DNA of 64,000 bases from Arthrobacter sp. S41 (GCF_004320535.1 NZ_SIHY01000001.1:1860001-1924000); one strand, 5' to 3'. Shown: positions 37,088-46,435, counted from the first letter of the stretch. The notes: generated from the sequence alone by a model not told the origin. Translations and numbers: made by a program.

Positions 37088-37923
37088 CGCCCGGAAAGCG
37101 TGTTAATCGCTAGTCGGCTTGGGCTATCAGCTTTGGTGGTATAGAACTCGACCCGATAATCCGGGAATGCCGGCTGGCTCAATACGTGATAGGTCAGCTC
37201 GATGGTTCCTGCTTGTGGATGATGCAAGATGCGTTGTCCAAAGCTGCATTCGCGGACCTTGGTACTCGCCCAAAATTCTGCGAACTCACTGCTGCGCATC
37301 ATCAGCTCACCAATGAGCTCGGCTAAGTCCCGGTCCTCGGGGTAACGTCCGCTGAGCATCCGCAAGAAAGCGACATGGGGCCCGGCATAGTGCTCCCATT
37401 GACCTTCTTGGGCACGAGTCTGGGAATCAAGGAACAGCATGCGGGTTGTCGATGGACGCGTTGCTGGGTTCAACGGTGCGTCAAAGTCTAAATGGCATCC
37501 AAGTAATTGATGCCCGAGCTGATTCCACGCAAGGATGTCATTGCGACGGCCCAACAAGAGTGCCGGCACCTGCGGCATCGCAGCCAGTAAATCCAACATC
37601 GGTTCCGGTGCACTTTCCGCCTTGGGTCGGCGCAACTTTACGGCGGGCCGCGCACCATTCAAATCCTTCAGATGTGCACGCTCAGGTTCGTCGAGCATCA
37701 GCACCTTAGCTAGCGCTTCTAGTACCTGTTCCGAAGCGTTGGTACTACTGCCCTGTTCCAAACGTGTGTAATAAGCAACGCTCACACCTGCAAGGTGGGC
37801 AATTTCCTCTCGTCGCAGGCCCGATACCCGGCGTCCTCCACGCACTGAAATGCCATGGTCTGCTGGCGAAACGGCGGCCCGGCGGTGTTTGAGGAAGGTT
37901 CCTAGATCATTGGTTTGCGTCAC
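37084..37923 (-). CDS. XRE-family regulator with MmyB-like C-terminal domain
   Basis: A 279-residue protein with an N-terminal helix-turn-helix (REEIAHLAGVSVAYYTRLEQG, about residues 37-57) and a MmyB-type ligand-binding domain (about 105-270; LAWNQLGHQLLGC, then LHHPQAGTIELTYHVL). Such regulators commonly control a divergent transporter or short-chain dehydrogenase; here the divergent gene is an MFS exporter. MmyB domains are thought to bind fatty-acid-like ligands. It shares three stop-codon bases with mmuM. Confidence 0.9.
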   Translation of the reverse strand: MTQTNDLGTFLKHRRAAVSPADHGISVRGGRRVSGLRREEIAHLAGVSVAYYTRLEQGSSTNASEQVLEALAKVLMLDEPERAHLKDLNGARPAVKLRRPKAESAPEPMLDLLAAMPQVPALLLGRRNDILAWNQLGHQLLGCHLDFDAPLNPATRPSTTRMLFLDSQTRAQEGQWEHYAGPHVAFLRMLSGRYPEDRDLAELIGELMMRSSEFAEFWASTKVRECSFGQRILHHPQAGTIELTYHVLSQPAFPDYRVEFYTTKADSPSRLAINTLSGR

Positions 37924-38072
37924 GCGGACAGTCTAGTCCTCCACCTAGCATCCGGACGAAGATCAAGGTAACCCTGCCAGTAGTACCAAAAGCAGGTGTC
38001 TGTTTGCGCCGGGAAAAACCAGCGAGCATGGATTCTAAGACAATAACTACCCATTAAGGATCCCGCACTCTT

Positions 38073-39254
38073 ATGCCTCTGGCTCTGCTCGCTTTAGCTC
38101 TTGGCGCTTTCGCCATCGGAAGCACAGAATTTCTGACCAATGGACTGTTGTCATCGCTCTCGGGCGAATTCGACGTCACCATTGCGCAAGCCGGCATGGT
38201 CAGTACTGCTTACGCGTTGGGTCAGATGTGTGGACCAGTTCTGGCGCTGGCGTTGCTGCGTCTTCCAACAAAACGCACCCTACTCATACTCATGGCGATC
38301 TTCACCGTGGGCAACTTCCTCGCCTCTTTAAGCCCGAGCTTCGGATTTTTGCTGGGCAGCCGTTTTGTCACCGCGTGGTCCCACACAGCGTTTTTCGGCG
38401 TTGCCTCCGTGGCCGCTTCCGGCTTGGTTCCAGCCAAAAAGCAGGGCAGCGCCATCGCGCTGGTATTCACCGGGTTGACCCTGTCGATGCTCTTGGGCAT
38501 GCCCTTAGGCACGTTGATCGGTCAGGCCGCCGGCTGGCGAGCGTCCTTCGTAGTAGTCACCATCATTAGCCTGATCAGTTTGGTGGGCCTGGCCTTGTTG
38601 TTGCCTGCCGATCGCAGTCTCGAACCGGTTAGCTACCGAAACAGTTTGCGCCCCTTCACGAATCCTCGCCTTTGGGTGGCTTTGAGCGCCACTGCGATCG
38701 GCTTCGGAGGACTATTCGCCTCATTTACCTTTATTGAACCGATGCTGACACAGGTTTCAGGGTTCAGCAGTGGCCAGGTGATTTGGCTATTGGGAATCTA
38801 TGGCGCTGGATTGGTAGTGGGCAATTCGCTCTCAGGCAAAGCCGCAGACCGCGCATTGGTCCGCACCACGGTGGTCCTATTACTTTTGCTGGCTACGGTA
38901 CTAGCTGTCTTGGCTTTTGGCGCCACCCATAAAACGGTGGTCATTCCGTCATTATTCTTGCTTGGTGCGTGCGGGTTTGGATTGCTCACTCCGTTGCAAA
39001 CTTTTGTGCTGCGTTTTGCAGGATCAGACTCCCCTTTGGTCGGAACGGCCAACACCGCAGCATTGGGCGCAGGGATCATGCTCGGTTCATTGCTCGGTGG
39101 ATTCATACTGGATTCCTCCGGCAGCTTCACGGCAATAAATCTGGCAGCCTCGGCCATGACCGTCCTTGGCTTGGTGGTGTACGTGGTTGTTGCCAGTACC
39201 TCTAGGCAGAAACCACGTACTGCTCACCTTGTTGGGCATCCGGCCGGCGACTAG
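38073..39254 (+). CDS. MFS transporter, DHA1 drug-exporter type (AraJ/Cmx-like)
   Basis: A 393-residue protein with twelve helices, starting PLALLALALGAFAIGSTEF, which is characteristic of DHA1 exporters of the AraJ/CmlR group. The motif after helix 2 and GMPLGTLIGQAAGWRASF in the helix 5 region (antiporter motif C-like) support drug/proton antiport. Substrate unknown. It is divergent from the MmyB-type regulator; the 149 bases between hold CCTGC-N12-GCAGG (37975-37996 region), a possible shared operator. Its stop overlaps the convergent xdhC by 4 bases. Confidence 0.85.
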   Translation: MPLALLALALGAFAIGSTEFLTNGLLSSLSGEFDVTIAQAGMVSTAYALGQMCGPVLALALLRLPTKRTLLILMAIFTVGNFLASLSPSFGFLLGSRFVTAWSHTAFFGVASVAASGLVPAKKQGSAIALVFTGLTLSMLLGMPLGTLIGQAAGWRASFVVVTIISLISLVGLALLLPADRSLEPVSYRNSLRPFTNPRLWVALSATAIGFGGLFASFTFIEPMLTQVSGFSSGQVIWLLGIYGAGLVVGNSLSGKAADRALVRTTVVLLLLLATVLAVLAFGATHKTVVIPSLFLLGACGFGLLTPLQTFVLRFAGSDSPLVGTANTAALGAGIMLGSLLGGFILDSSGSFTAINLAASAMTVLGLVVYVVVASTSRQKPRTAHLVGHPAGD

Positions 39255-40093
39255 GCGCGCAGCTCAACCACGTTGTGGCTCTGAGAATGGCTTTGCGTAT
39301 GGTGATCTCCCAAGAGCTGCATTAGCTGCGCGGCAACACTCACCGCGATCACCGCAGGCTGTTTGCCGGTGACCTCAGGAATGCCAATGGGGCACTGGAT
39401 CCGTGAAATCTCTTGTTCGCTGTGTCCACTGTCGCTCAGGTTTTTGCGAAAACGGGTCCATTTGGCTTTGGAACCAATCAACCCGATGGAACCCAGCGAA
39501 GGATGAGCTAACGCAGCGTCACTGAGGTGGAAGTCCTCTGCATGATCATGAGTCATGATCAGCACATGACTTCCCTCCGGAAGAGTACTGAGCACTTGTT
39601 CACCCATGACCGCCACCTGAGCCTGAATTGAAGCAACACTGGGTTGCAGCAAGGAAGCGGCTTCGATCGCTTCAGGACGCGAGTCCGTGAGATACAGGTC
39701 AATCGGGTGGCGGGAGAGGATACGGGCCAGCTCCATGCCCACATGTCCCAACCCAAAAATCGCCACAGTTTTTGGTACCGGCAACGGTTCAAGCAAAAGC
39801 TTCACTTCCCCACCACAACATTGCCGACCATAGGTGGCCGGGGTCTTGTCATTAAGCCGCAGCTCCATGGTTTCCGGTCCCGTTACACCTTCACTGATCA
39901 GCTGACGGGCACGGGTGATGGCCGCCATTTCCAGGTTGCCACCACCGACCGTGCCAAAGGTTTTATCTTGGGAGATGACCATCTTGGCCCCCGCCTCGCG
40001 CGGGGCATGCCCACGCACTGAAGTGAGCGTCAACAAGACCGCGGCCCGGCGCTGGTTGCGCAAAGTGCTGACCGCATCAATCCACGATTCCAC
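39251..40093 (-). CDS. xdhC: XdhC-family molybdenum cofactor insertion chaperone
   Basis: A 280-residue XdhC: N-terminal XdhC/CoxI domain (HAPREAGAKMVI, then GGGNLEMAAI and RQCCGGEVKLLLE) followed by a Rossmann domain (VAIFGLGHVGMELARIL). XdhC binds sulphurated molybdopterin cofactor and delivers it to XdhB; the adjacent cysteines in QCCGGE are conserved for that purpose. It is the last gene of guaD-permease-xdhABC and starts 2 bases after xdhB ends. Confidence 0.93.
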   Translation of the reverse strand: MESWIDAVSTLRNQRRAAVLLTLTSVRGHAPREAGAKMVISQDKTFGTVGGGNLEMAAITRARQLISEGVTGPETMELRLNDKTPATYGRQCCGGEVKLLLEPLPVPKTVAIFGLGHVGMELARILSRHPIDLYLTDSRPEAIEAASLLQPSVASIQAQVAVMGEQVLSTLPEGSHVLIMTHDHAEDFHLSDAALAHPSLGSIGLIGSKAKWTRFRKNLSDSGHSEQEISRIQCPIGIPEVTGKQPAVIAVSVAAQLMQLLGDHHTQSHSQSHNVVELRA

Positions 40094-40095
40094 TG

Positions 40096-42423
40096 TTACT
40101 CACGCACCGAGTCGATAGCCCAGAACACCGCTTCGGGAGTTGCCGGGGACGCCAAGGTGACCGAGCTACCTTCCGGACCAAAAGCGGCAACGGCTTGGCG
40201 CAATGCTTCGCGTACCGAGAAGGCCAACATCAATGGCGGTTCACCAACGGCCTTGGAACCGTACACCACGCCTTCTTCATGCGCCTTATCCAGCAAGGCA
40301 ACATTAAAGACTTCGGGCATCTCGGAGAAGCTCGGGATCTTGTAGGTGCTGGCCGCTTGGGTTGCTACCCGTCCACGCCCTGGACCATCAGAGGTGTCCC
40401 AACGTAGATCTTCAAGGGTCAGCCAACCGGTGCCTTGAACAAACCCACCTTCGATTTGTCCTAGGTCAATCATGGGCGAGAGCGAATCTCCAACGTCATG
40501 CACAATATCGACTCGACGCAAGACGTAGGAACCATCAAAGCAGCTGACTTCTACCTCACTGGCTGCTACACCATAAGAGAAGTACTTAAACGGGCTGCCG
40601 GTCATGCGTGCCAGGTCCCAGTGCAGTCCCTCGGTGCGGTAGTACCCGGCAGCCGATAACTGGATGCGTTGCATATAGGCATCACGGACAGCGTCATTCC
40701 ATTCCAGTTCTTCGGTTTTGCCCAACGCGGTGATCTTGCCGTGGGCAAAACGAACATCTGCAGCTGGAACCCCAAACTTTCCGGCCGCCACGTGAGCCAG
40801 TCGAGCTTGGATCTGCTCACAAGCGTCCTTGACCGCACCACCGTTAAGGTCACTGCCGGAGCTGGCGGCGGTGGCCGAAGTATTGGGCACCTTGTCGGTA
40901 CGTGTGGGAGCGATGCGCACGCTGGATAGCGGAACACCCAAACTGGTCGCGGCCACCTGCAGCATCTTGGTGTGCAGGCCTTGACCCATCTCGGTGCCAC
41001 CGTGATTAACCAGCACTGATCCGTCTTTATAGACCAGCACCAGTGCCCCACCTTGGTTAAAGGCAGTGAGGTTAAACGAGATACCGAACTTCACCGGGGT
41101 GATAGCCAGCGCTCGCTTGCTGTACGGATTATTGGCATTGAACTGGGCAATCTCTGCTTCACGCCCAGCTATATCTGCCGAATCAAGCACCTGCTGCCAG
41201 GCAGCATCAATACGTTCTGGATGACGCACCGGCTGGAAGTAGGGAGTGTCCTGGCCTTCGGTGTAAAAATTACGTCGGCGCAGTTCTCTGGCTTCGATAC
41301 CAAGTTGCGGGGCGACCCGTCCCAAAATATCTTCCATGACCAGCATGCCTTGGGGCCCACCAAATCCACGGAATGCGGTCTGCGAGGTTTTGTGGCATTT
41401 AGCTACCCGCCCGGCAACCCGAATATTAGGGATCCAGTACGAGTTGTCGATATGGCACATGGCGCGGGTCAGCACTGGCTCTGACAGGTCCAGGCTCCAC
41501 CCGCCATCAGCGGTGAGCTGCGCGTCTAAGGCAAGGATTCGGCCTTGGTCATCAAAACCGATTTTCCAGCTGGCATAGAAGCCATGACGTTTGCCGGTCA
41601 TGGTCATATCCAAGGTGCGGTCCAACCGCACCCGCACCGGACGCCCAGTGAGTTTGGCGCCCAAAGCGGCTACCGCTGCATAACCGTGTGGCTGCATTTC
41701 CTTGCCACCAAAACCGCCGCCCATGCGCAGCACCTGCACGGAAATCTCGTGCGCTGGTATTCCAAGCACGTGCGAAACGATGTCTTGAGTTTCGGTGGGA
41801 TGCTGGGTTGAGCAGTGAATCAGAATCTGTCCACTCTCATCAATCAGCGCCAACGAGTTCTGCGTTTCTAGGTAGAAGTGTTCCTGCCCAGCAAAGTCGA
41901 AGTCACCTTCAAACACGTGTGCTGCCTGTTCAAAACCTGCATCCCAATCGCCCTTTTGGATCACCGGCTGAATACCGTGGAAGCTACCGGCTTTGATGGC
42001 ATCTTGCACGGTGATCAAGGATTCCAGCGGCTCATAGTCCACGGAAACTGCTTTGGCTCCGGCCTTGGCTGCTTCCAGATTTTCGCCGAGTACCCAAGCC
42101 ACCGGTTGGCCATAAAACATGACCTCATCTACCGGCAGCAGTGGCTCATCGTGTTTGGCGCCTTGGTCATTAACTCCGGGAATATCCCCTGCAGTGATGA
42201 CCTTGATAACGCCCGGGATATGCAGCGCTTCGCTGGTATCCAGGTTCAAGATTTTGGCGTGGGCCACGGTGGATTGCACTGGGTAGGCGTGTAATACTCC
42301 CGAAAGTCGGTGGGCCAGATCATCGGTGTACAGCGCGGTGCCCGTGACGTGGGCAGCGGCCGATTCATGGCGTTGACGCTGACCAACAATGGGCGCTTCG
42401 GGTCGTTGAGATAGCTGGCTCAT
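40096..42423 (-). CDS. xdhB: Xanthine dehydrogenase, molybdopterin-binding subunit
   Basis: A 775-residue large subunit: a/b-hammerhead domain (GTALYTDDLAHRLSGVLHAY) then two molybdopterin domains with RMGGGFGGKEMQPHGYA, AFRGFGGPQGMLVMEDIL and, near the end, GSKAVGEPPLMLAFSVREAL with the catalytic glutamate in GEPP. It oxidises hypoxanthine and xanthine to urate. The ATG overlaps the xdhA stop by one base (TAATG). Length and motifs are typical of the bacterial split (XdhA/XdhB) enzyme. Confidence 0.95.
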   Translation of the reverse strand: MSQLSQRPEAPIVGQRQRHESAAAHVTGTALYTDDLAHRLSGVLHAYPVQSTVAHAKILNLDTSEALHIPGVIKVITAGDIPGVNDQGAKHDEPLLPVDEVMFYGQPVAWVLGENLEAAKAGAKAVSVDYEPLESLITVQDAIKAGSFHGIQPVIQKGDWDAGFEQAAHVFEGDFDFAGQEHFYLETQNSLALIDESGQILIHCSTQHPTETQDIVSHVLGIPAHEISVQVLRMGGGFGGKEMQPHGYAAVAALGAKLTGRPVRVRLDRTLDMTMTGKRHGFYASWKIGFDDQGRILALDAQLTADGGWSLDLSEPVLTRAMCHIDNSYWIPNIRVAGRVAKCHKTSQTAFRGFGGPQGMLVMEDILGRVAPQLGIEARELRRRNFYTEGQDTPYFQPVRHPERIDAAWQQVLDSADIAGREAEIAQFNANNPYSKRALAITPVKFGISFNLTAFNQGGALVLVYKDGSVLVNHGGTEMGQGLHTKMLQVAATSLGVPLSSVRIAPTRTDKVPNTSATAASSGSDLNGGAVKDACEQIQARLAHVAAGKFGVPAADVRFAHGKITALGKTEELEWNDAVRDAYMQRIQLSAAGYYRTEGLHWDLARMTGSPFKYFSYGVAASEVEVSCFDGSYVLRRVDIVHDVGDSLSPMIDLGQIEGGFVQGTGWLTLEDLRWDTSDGPGRGRVATQAASTYKIPSFSEMPEVFNVALLDKAHEEGVVYGSKAVGEPPLMLAFSVREALRQAVAAFGPEGSSVTLASPATPEAVFWAIDSVRE

Positions 42424-43910
42424 TACTTCGCCTCCTTCATAGGGGCTTGCACCGCTAGTTGTTGGGCGTAGAAACGTTCAAGCGACGAGGCAAGCATCGC
42501 TTTGCGATACTTGGCGCTGGCCCGATGGTCATCCATTGGTGTGCCTTCTTCAGCCATCATGGCGGCCGCTTCACGAATCGTGGTGATATTCCAGGCCTTG
42601 CCTTCCAGCATGGCCTCGGTGGCCACCGCACGGAGCGGGGTTGCGGCCACACCGCCCAAACCGATTCGAGCTGTGCTGATCACTCCGTCCACCACGGTCA
42701 GCGCGTAGCCCACGGCAACAGATGAAATATCGTCAAAGCGTCGCTTGGAAATCTTCTGAAAACTGGTGTGTGTAGCCAGCGGCAGCGGAATGCGGATCGC
42801 GGTAATCAGCTCGCCTGCACTACGCACGGTCTGTCGGTAGCCGGTGAAGTACTGGGCTAGCTCCACCACTCGTTGACCTTGCACGCTGGTCAAAACTAAT
42901 TGCGCTTCCAAGGCCAGTAAGGCCGGTGGTGTGTCACCAATGGGCGAGCCGGTGCCAAGATTTCCGCCAATGGTGGCCGAGTTTCTAATCAATCTGGACG
43001 CAAACTGTCCAAAGAGCTGACCCAACAACGGCACGCGGCCAGCGAGGTGCCGTTCCACCTCGCTCAAGGTCAGGCTTGCACCAATTTCAAGAAAGTCATC
43101 CTCCCAACGAATTTGACGCAATTCTTCCAACCGGTCAATCGCCACCACACTGCGAGCGCGAGCGCCTTTAATATTGACCTCAACACCCCAGTCGGTACTG
43201 CCAGCCACGACGGTGGATTGCGGTTCATCGGCCAAGATCTGTAACGCTTCGCTCAGTGAGGCTGGGCGGCGGAAGCGTCCAAGTTCACCGGTGGGAGTAT
43301 CGGCGGTGTACAGGTCGGTGGCTACCGGTGCCGGTGCGCTGTTGGATTGGCGGGCTGCTAACGGATCATCTGCTGCAGGCTCCCCCAGTGCGTAAGCGGC
43401 GTCGCGAATCGGGCGGTAGCCGGTGCAACGACACAGGTTCCCAGATAGTGCGTGCAGGTCAAAACCGTTGGGTCCGCATTCATGGTCTGGCTCCGCTGTG
43501 CCCTGCGCCGAACGCTCTGGACGGTAGTACTCAGCTGCCATCGAGCAGATGAAGCCCGGGGTGCAGTAACCGCACTGCGACCCTCCACGATCAGCCATCT
43601 CTTCTTGGACCGGGTGCAAGTTTTCAACAGAACCCAAGCCTTCAGAGGTGACCACTTCTTGGCCGTCTAGGGCCGCGGCTGGAACTAGACAGGCGTTCAC
43701 CGAGGTCCAACGGCTGCCGTCGGCATCGGTGCGTGCCACCAAAATGGCGCACGCACCGCACTCGCCTTCAGCGCAGCCTTCCTTGCTGCCAACCAAACCT
43801 TGGTTGCGCAAAAAATCTAGTGCGTTGCTGTGTGGCGGACCATTGAAGTCCAGTGGGTTGCCGTTGACCGTGATCTGGCAATCGGTTTGTAGTGAATTTT
43901 CGGCACTCAT
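42423..43910 (-). CDS. xdhA: Xanthine dehydrogenase, iron-sulphur/FAD subunit
   Basis: A 495-residue small subunit. The plant-ferredoxin-type cluster uses Cys46, Cys51 and Cys54 in EGCAEGECGACAIL, the second cluster uses QCGYCTPGF and NLCRCTGYRP, and the FAD domain (about 215-390) contains VVAGSTDWGVEVN and IGGNLGTGSPIGDTPPALLAL. Electrons pass from molybdenum in XdhB through both clusters to FAD and NAD. A GGAGG site precedes ATG 43910, and a perfect hairpin sits directly upstream of that site. Confidence 0.95.
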   Translation of the reverse strand: MSAENSLQTDCQITVNGNPLDFNGPPHSNALDFLRNQGLVGSKEGCAEGECGACAILVARTDADGSRWTSVNACLVPAAALDGQEVVTSEGLGSVENLHPVQEEMADRGGSQCGYCTPGFICSMAAEYYRPERSAQGTAEPDHECGPNGFDLHALSGNLCRCTGYRPIRDAAYALGEPAADDPLAARQSNSAPAPVATDLYTADTPTGELGRFRRPASLSEALQILADEPQSTVVAGSTDWGVEVNIKGARARSVVAIDRLEELRQIRWEDDFLEIGASLTLSEVERHLAGRVPLLGQLFGQFASRLIRNSATIGGNLGTGSPIGDTPPALLALEAQLVLTSVQGQRVVELAQYFTGYRQTVRSAGELITAIRIPLPLATHTSFQKISKRRFDDISSVAVGYALTVVDGVISTARIGLGGVAATPLRAVATEAMLEGKAWNITTIREAAAMMAEEGTPMDDHRASAKYRKAMLASSLERFYAQQLAVQAPMKEAK

Positions 43911-43925
43911 GCCGTTAACACCTCC

Positions 43926-43947
43926 TGCACCCAGCTAAATGGGTGCA
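43926..43947 (-). promoter_or_regulatory. Hairpin immediately before the xdhA ribosome binding site
   Basis: TGCACCCA and TGGGTGCA are perfect 8-base arms around a 6-base loop. The base of the stem directly abuts the GGAGG of xdhA, so folding could limit ribosome access. No T-run follows, so it is not a simple terminator. Confidence 0.5.
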
Positions 43948-43985
43948 CCATGAATGAAATGGATACTGTGCGGGACGTACCGCGG

Positions 43986-44036
43986 TTAGTGTCCGTGCGC
44001 GATCTGGCCCTTGGACCAGGCGGTGGTTTCACCCAT
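43986..44036 (-). CDS. 16-codon ORF, possible leader peptide of xdhABC
   Basis: Between the purine permease and xdhA lies ATG 44036 with AGGAG 9 bases upstream, encoding MGETTAWSKGQIAHGH and a TAA. Codons match those of highly used neighbours. An A/T-rich -10-like segment (TTATATTT) lies some 30 bases before the ribosome binding site. Size and position before a hairpin suggest a regulatory leader peptide, but no relatives are recalled. Confidence 0.4.
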   Translation of the reverse strand: MGETTAWSKGQIAHGH

Positions 44037-44088
44037 GGGTTGTTTCTCCTTCAACTGCGTACTGAACTCAAATATAACCCGGATCACA

Positions 44089-45573
44089 TCACCCAAGCAG
44101 GAGCGTGAGCGGTCCTCTGGCAAAGTAGATCAGGAATCCGAAGGCCACGACCCACATCAGTGGATGCACCTTCTTGTGGCGCCCTGCTGCAGTATTGACC
44201 ACAACCCAGGCGATGAACCCAGCACCAATTCCGTTGGCAATTGAATAGGTCAACGGCATGGTGATCAGGGTCAGGAATGCTGGCATGGCTGAAGAGAACC
44301 GCTTAAAGTTGATCTCTCGGATCTGCGCGCACATCATGGTTCCTACCAAGACCAGCGCTGCGGCGGCCACTTCCATGGGCACCACCGAGGTGAGCGGTGT
44401 GAAGAACATGGAGCCAAGGAACAATACTCCGGTGATTAACGAAGCCAGTCCGGTCCTTGCGCCTTCGCCAATGCCGGCGGCCGAATCAACGTACACCGTA
44501 TTGGACGAACTAGATCCAGCACCACCAGCAACCGCTCCCAAACCTTCGATCACAAAGGCTGCCTTGAGCCGTGGGAACGTGCCGTCCTTGCTGGCTAGTC
44601 CGGCGTTTTTGGCCAAACCCGTCATCGTACCCATGGCGTCAAAGAAGTTCGTGAAGACCAGAGTGAAGACCAGCATGGTGGCTGCCAACACTCCGATTCG
44701 GCTGAAGGAGCCGAGCAAGTCAAAGTTCCCGGCCAATGACAGATCTGGCAGCGAAACAATATTGCCCTGAAGTATGGGCATGTTCAGATGCCAGCCGTGC
44801 AGATTGCTATCGCTGCTCGGTCCGATCTTAAAGACCTGTTCAGCAATGACCGCCAGCACCGTAGAGATGATGATGCCAATCAGGATCCCGCCCTGTACTC
44901 CGCGGGCTACCAGCGCCCCCATGATCAGCAGTCCGAGGACAAAGATCATGGTCGGTATCGAAACAATTGATCCACCCTCCCCTAGCTGCACCGGAGGTCC
45001 GGCCGGGGTGCGGGTGACAAACCCGGAATCTACAAAGCCAATGAAGGTGATAAACAGTCCGATACCTACGGTGATGGCAGCCTTCAGGTCCTTGGGGATG
45101 GCCCGGAAAATCGCAGTACGGATACAGGTCATTCCAAAGATGACAATCAATACACCGTTGATCACTACCAGTCCCATGGCTTCTGGCCAGGTGACATCTT
45201 GGACCACCGAAACGGCCAGGAAGGAATTCATCCCCAGCCCGGCGGCCAGTGAGAAGGGAAGGTTGGCGACCATGCCAAACAGGATGGTCATCACCCCAGC
45301 GGTCAGCGAGGTCATCGCTCCCACCTGGGCTGCCGGCAACCAGTTTCCTGCCACGTCCAGCGGTGCTGCATCGGTGCTGAATCCACCAAGGATCAGCGGG
45401 TTGAGGATGACGATATAGGCCATCGTAAAGAAGGTCACCAGCCCGCCGCGGACCTCGCGGGCGACGGTGGATCCACGGCCGGTGATGTTGAAGAAGGAAT
45501 CGAGAATCTTCTTTGGTCCGCTTGGTTTTGGTGCGGATGCGACAGGGGCTTGCTGACGACTAAGCGTTGTCAT
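44089..45573 (-). CDS. AzgA-type purine permease (adenine/guanine/hypoxanthine)
   Basis: A 494-residue NCS2-related transporter with twelve or more helices. VRGGLVTFFTMAYIVILNP, GMNSFLAVSVV and VFTNFFDAMGTMTGLAKNAG are signatures of the AzgA/PbuG branch rather than the UraA/XanQ branch. Proton-coupled uptake of guanine, hypoxanthine or adenine fits its place between guanine deaminase and xanthine dehydrogenase. It starts 9 bases after guaD on the same strand. Confidence 0.9.
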   Translation of the reverse strand: MTTLSRQQAPVASAPKPSGPKKILDSFFNITGRGSTVAREVRGGLVTFFTMAYIVILNPLILGGFSTDAAPLDVAGNWLPAAQVGAMTSLTAGVMTILFGMVANLPFSLAAGLGMNSFLAVSVVQDVTWPEAMGLVVINGVLIVIFGMTCIRTAIFRAIPKDLKAAITVGIGLFITFIGFVDSGFVTRTPAGPPVQLGEGGSIVSIPTMIFVLGLLIMGALVARGVQGGILIGIIISTVLAVIAEQVFKIGPSSDSNLHGWHLNMPILQGNIVSLPDLSLAGNFDLLGSFSRIGVLAATMLVFTLVFTNFFDAMGTMTGLAKNAGLASKDGTFPRLKAAFVIEGLGAVAGGAGSSSSNTVYVDSAAGIGEGARTGLASLITGVLFLGSMFFTPLTSVVPMEVAAAALVLVGTMMCAQIREINFKRFSSAMPAFLTLITMPLTYSIANGIGAGFIAWVVVNTAAGRHKKVHPLMWVVAFGFLIYFARGPLTLLLG

Positions 45574-45582
45574 GACCGGCGC

Positions 45583-46068
45583 CTAGTAATCGGTGCGGGA
45601 TTCCAAGGAGTCCCAAGCCTGGAAAGGCTTGAGATATTGAACTGATTCGTGCTCGAAGTGCTGCACCGGCATTAGCGCACGGTTTGATTCCTGTTCGAAA
45701 TATTCGTAGAAGACTGCGTCATCAAAGCCTGCTTTTGCAGCATCGTGACGGTCAGCGGCGAAGTACACCTTACCGATGCGAGCCCACAATGAGGTGGCCA
45801 AGCACATGGGGCAAGGTTCGCAGCTGGTGTAGAGAACGCAGCCGCTCAAGTCGAACGTTTCTAGTGCTGCGGCCGCGGTGCGGATGGCAACTACCTCGGC
45901 GTGAGCCGATGGGTCGTTGGTTGCGGTAACGCGGTTGACTCCTTCGAAGACCTGTCCGTCTGCCGTGACCACTACGGCGCCGAAGGGGCCGCCTGCATTG
46001 TTCACGTTCTGGGTGGCAAGGTCGATGGCCATCGAAAGATAGTCCTGGCCAGTGGTATTAACGCTCAT
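45583..46068 (-). CDS. guaD: Guanine deaminase
   Basis: A 161-residue cytidine-deaminase-fold enzyme of the B. subtilis GuaD type. Zinc ligands are His56 in SAHAEV and Cys86/Cys89 in SCEPCPMC; Glu58 is the proton shuttle. The end, PFQAWDSLESRTDY, has the F-Q-A-W and final tyrosine seen in GuaD, unlike tRNA adenosine deaminase. It converts guanine to xanthine, the substrate of the downstream XdhABC. ATG 46068 follows AGGAG; an earlier ATG (46098) lacks one. Confidence 0.92.
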   Translation of the reverse strand: MSVNTTGQDYLSMAIDLATQNVNNAGGPFGAVVVTADGQVFEGVNRVTATNDPSAHAEVVAIRTAAAALETFDLSGCVLYTSCEPCPMCLATSLWARIGKVYFAADRHDAAKAGFDDAVFYEYFEQESNRALMPVQHFEHESVQYLKPFQAWDSLESRTDY

Positions 46069-46435
46069 CGCGTGTCTCCTCATGCTTTCGTCAAGCACGA
46101 CGCATCACGAGGTAACCCACCACGACCCGACCGTACTTGGCTGCTGAAATTTATCAGTTGCACGCCCGGTAGATAGCGACCCATTGATGGGTGCCCGCCA
46201 TAGACACGTATGAGAGTATCAGTGTGATCTGGGGCTCGCAATCTTTTTGAGATTGTTTTTTCACATTATGAATAAATCGCTGTTTTTTGCGTTTCCAACG
46301 GATTACCAATCTCTATCGGCCCAAAATTGTGGTCGGTGAGATTAAGTTCCCCTCGGTGCAACACCCACCGCACGTAAGTGAAATACCGGTTTGTCATGCT
46401 CTAAGCATCAGTCATCTGCGAAGGGATAAACCGCC
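46069..46435. promoter_or_regulatory. Divergent regulatory region of guaD and narK
   Basis: These 367 bases contain no supported gene. The guaD side holds a perfect palindrome ACCCAT-TG-ATGGGT (46179-46192) about 110 bases upstream of its start. The middle has CAATCT-N5-AGATTG followed by T residues (46239-46261). The narK side has ATGCT-CTA-AGCAT (46400-46412) close to the narK start. Both genes therefore seem to have controlled promoters here, but I cannot name the regulators. Confidence 0.5.

Noticed and set aside
46080-46230. Purine riboswitch upstream of guaD
   Set aside because: Several short pieces match (CTCATA, TATGGC, CTACCGGGC), but the third stem and closing P1 stem of the known aptamer cannot be formed; kept only as an unexplained leader structure.
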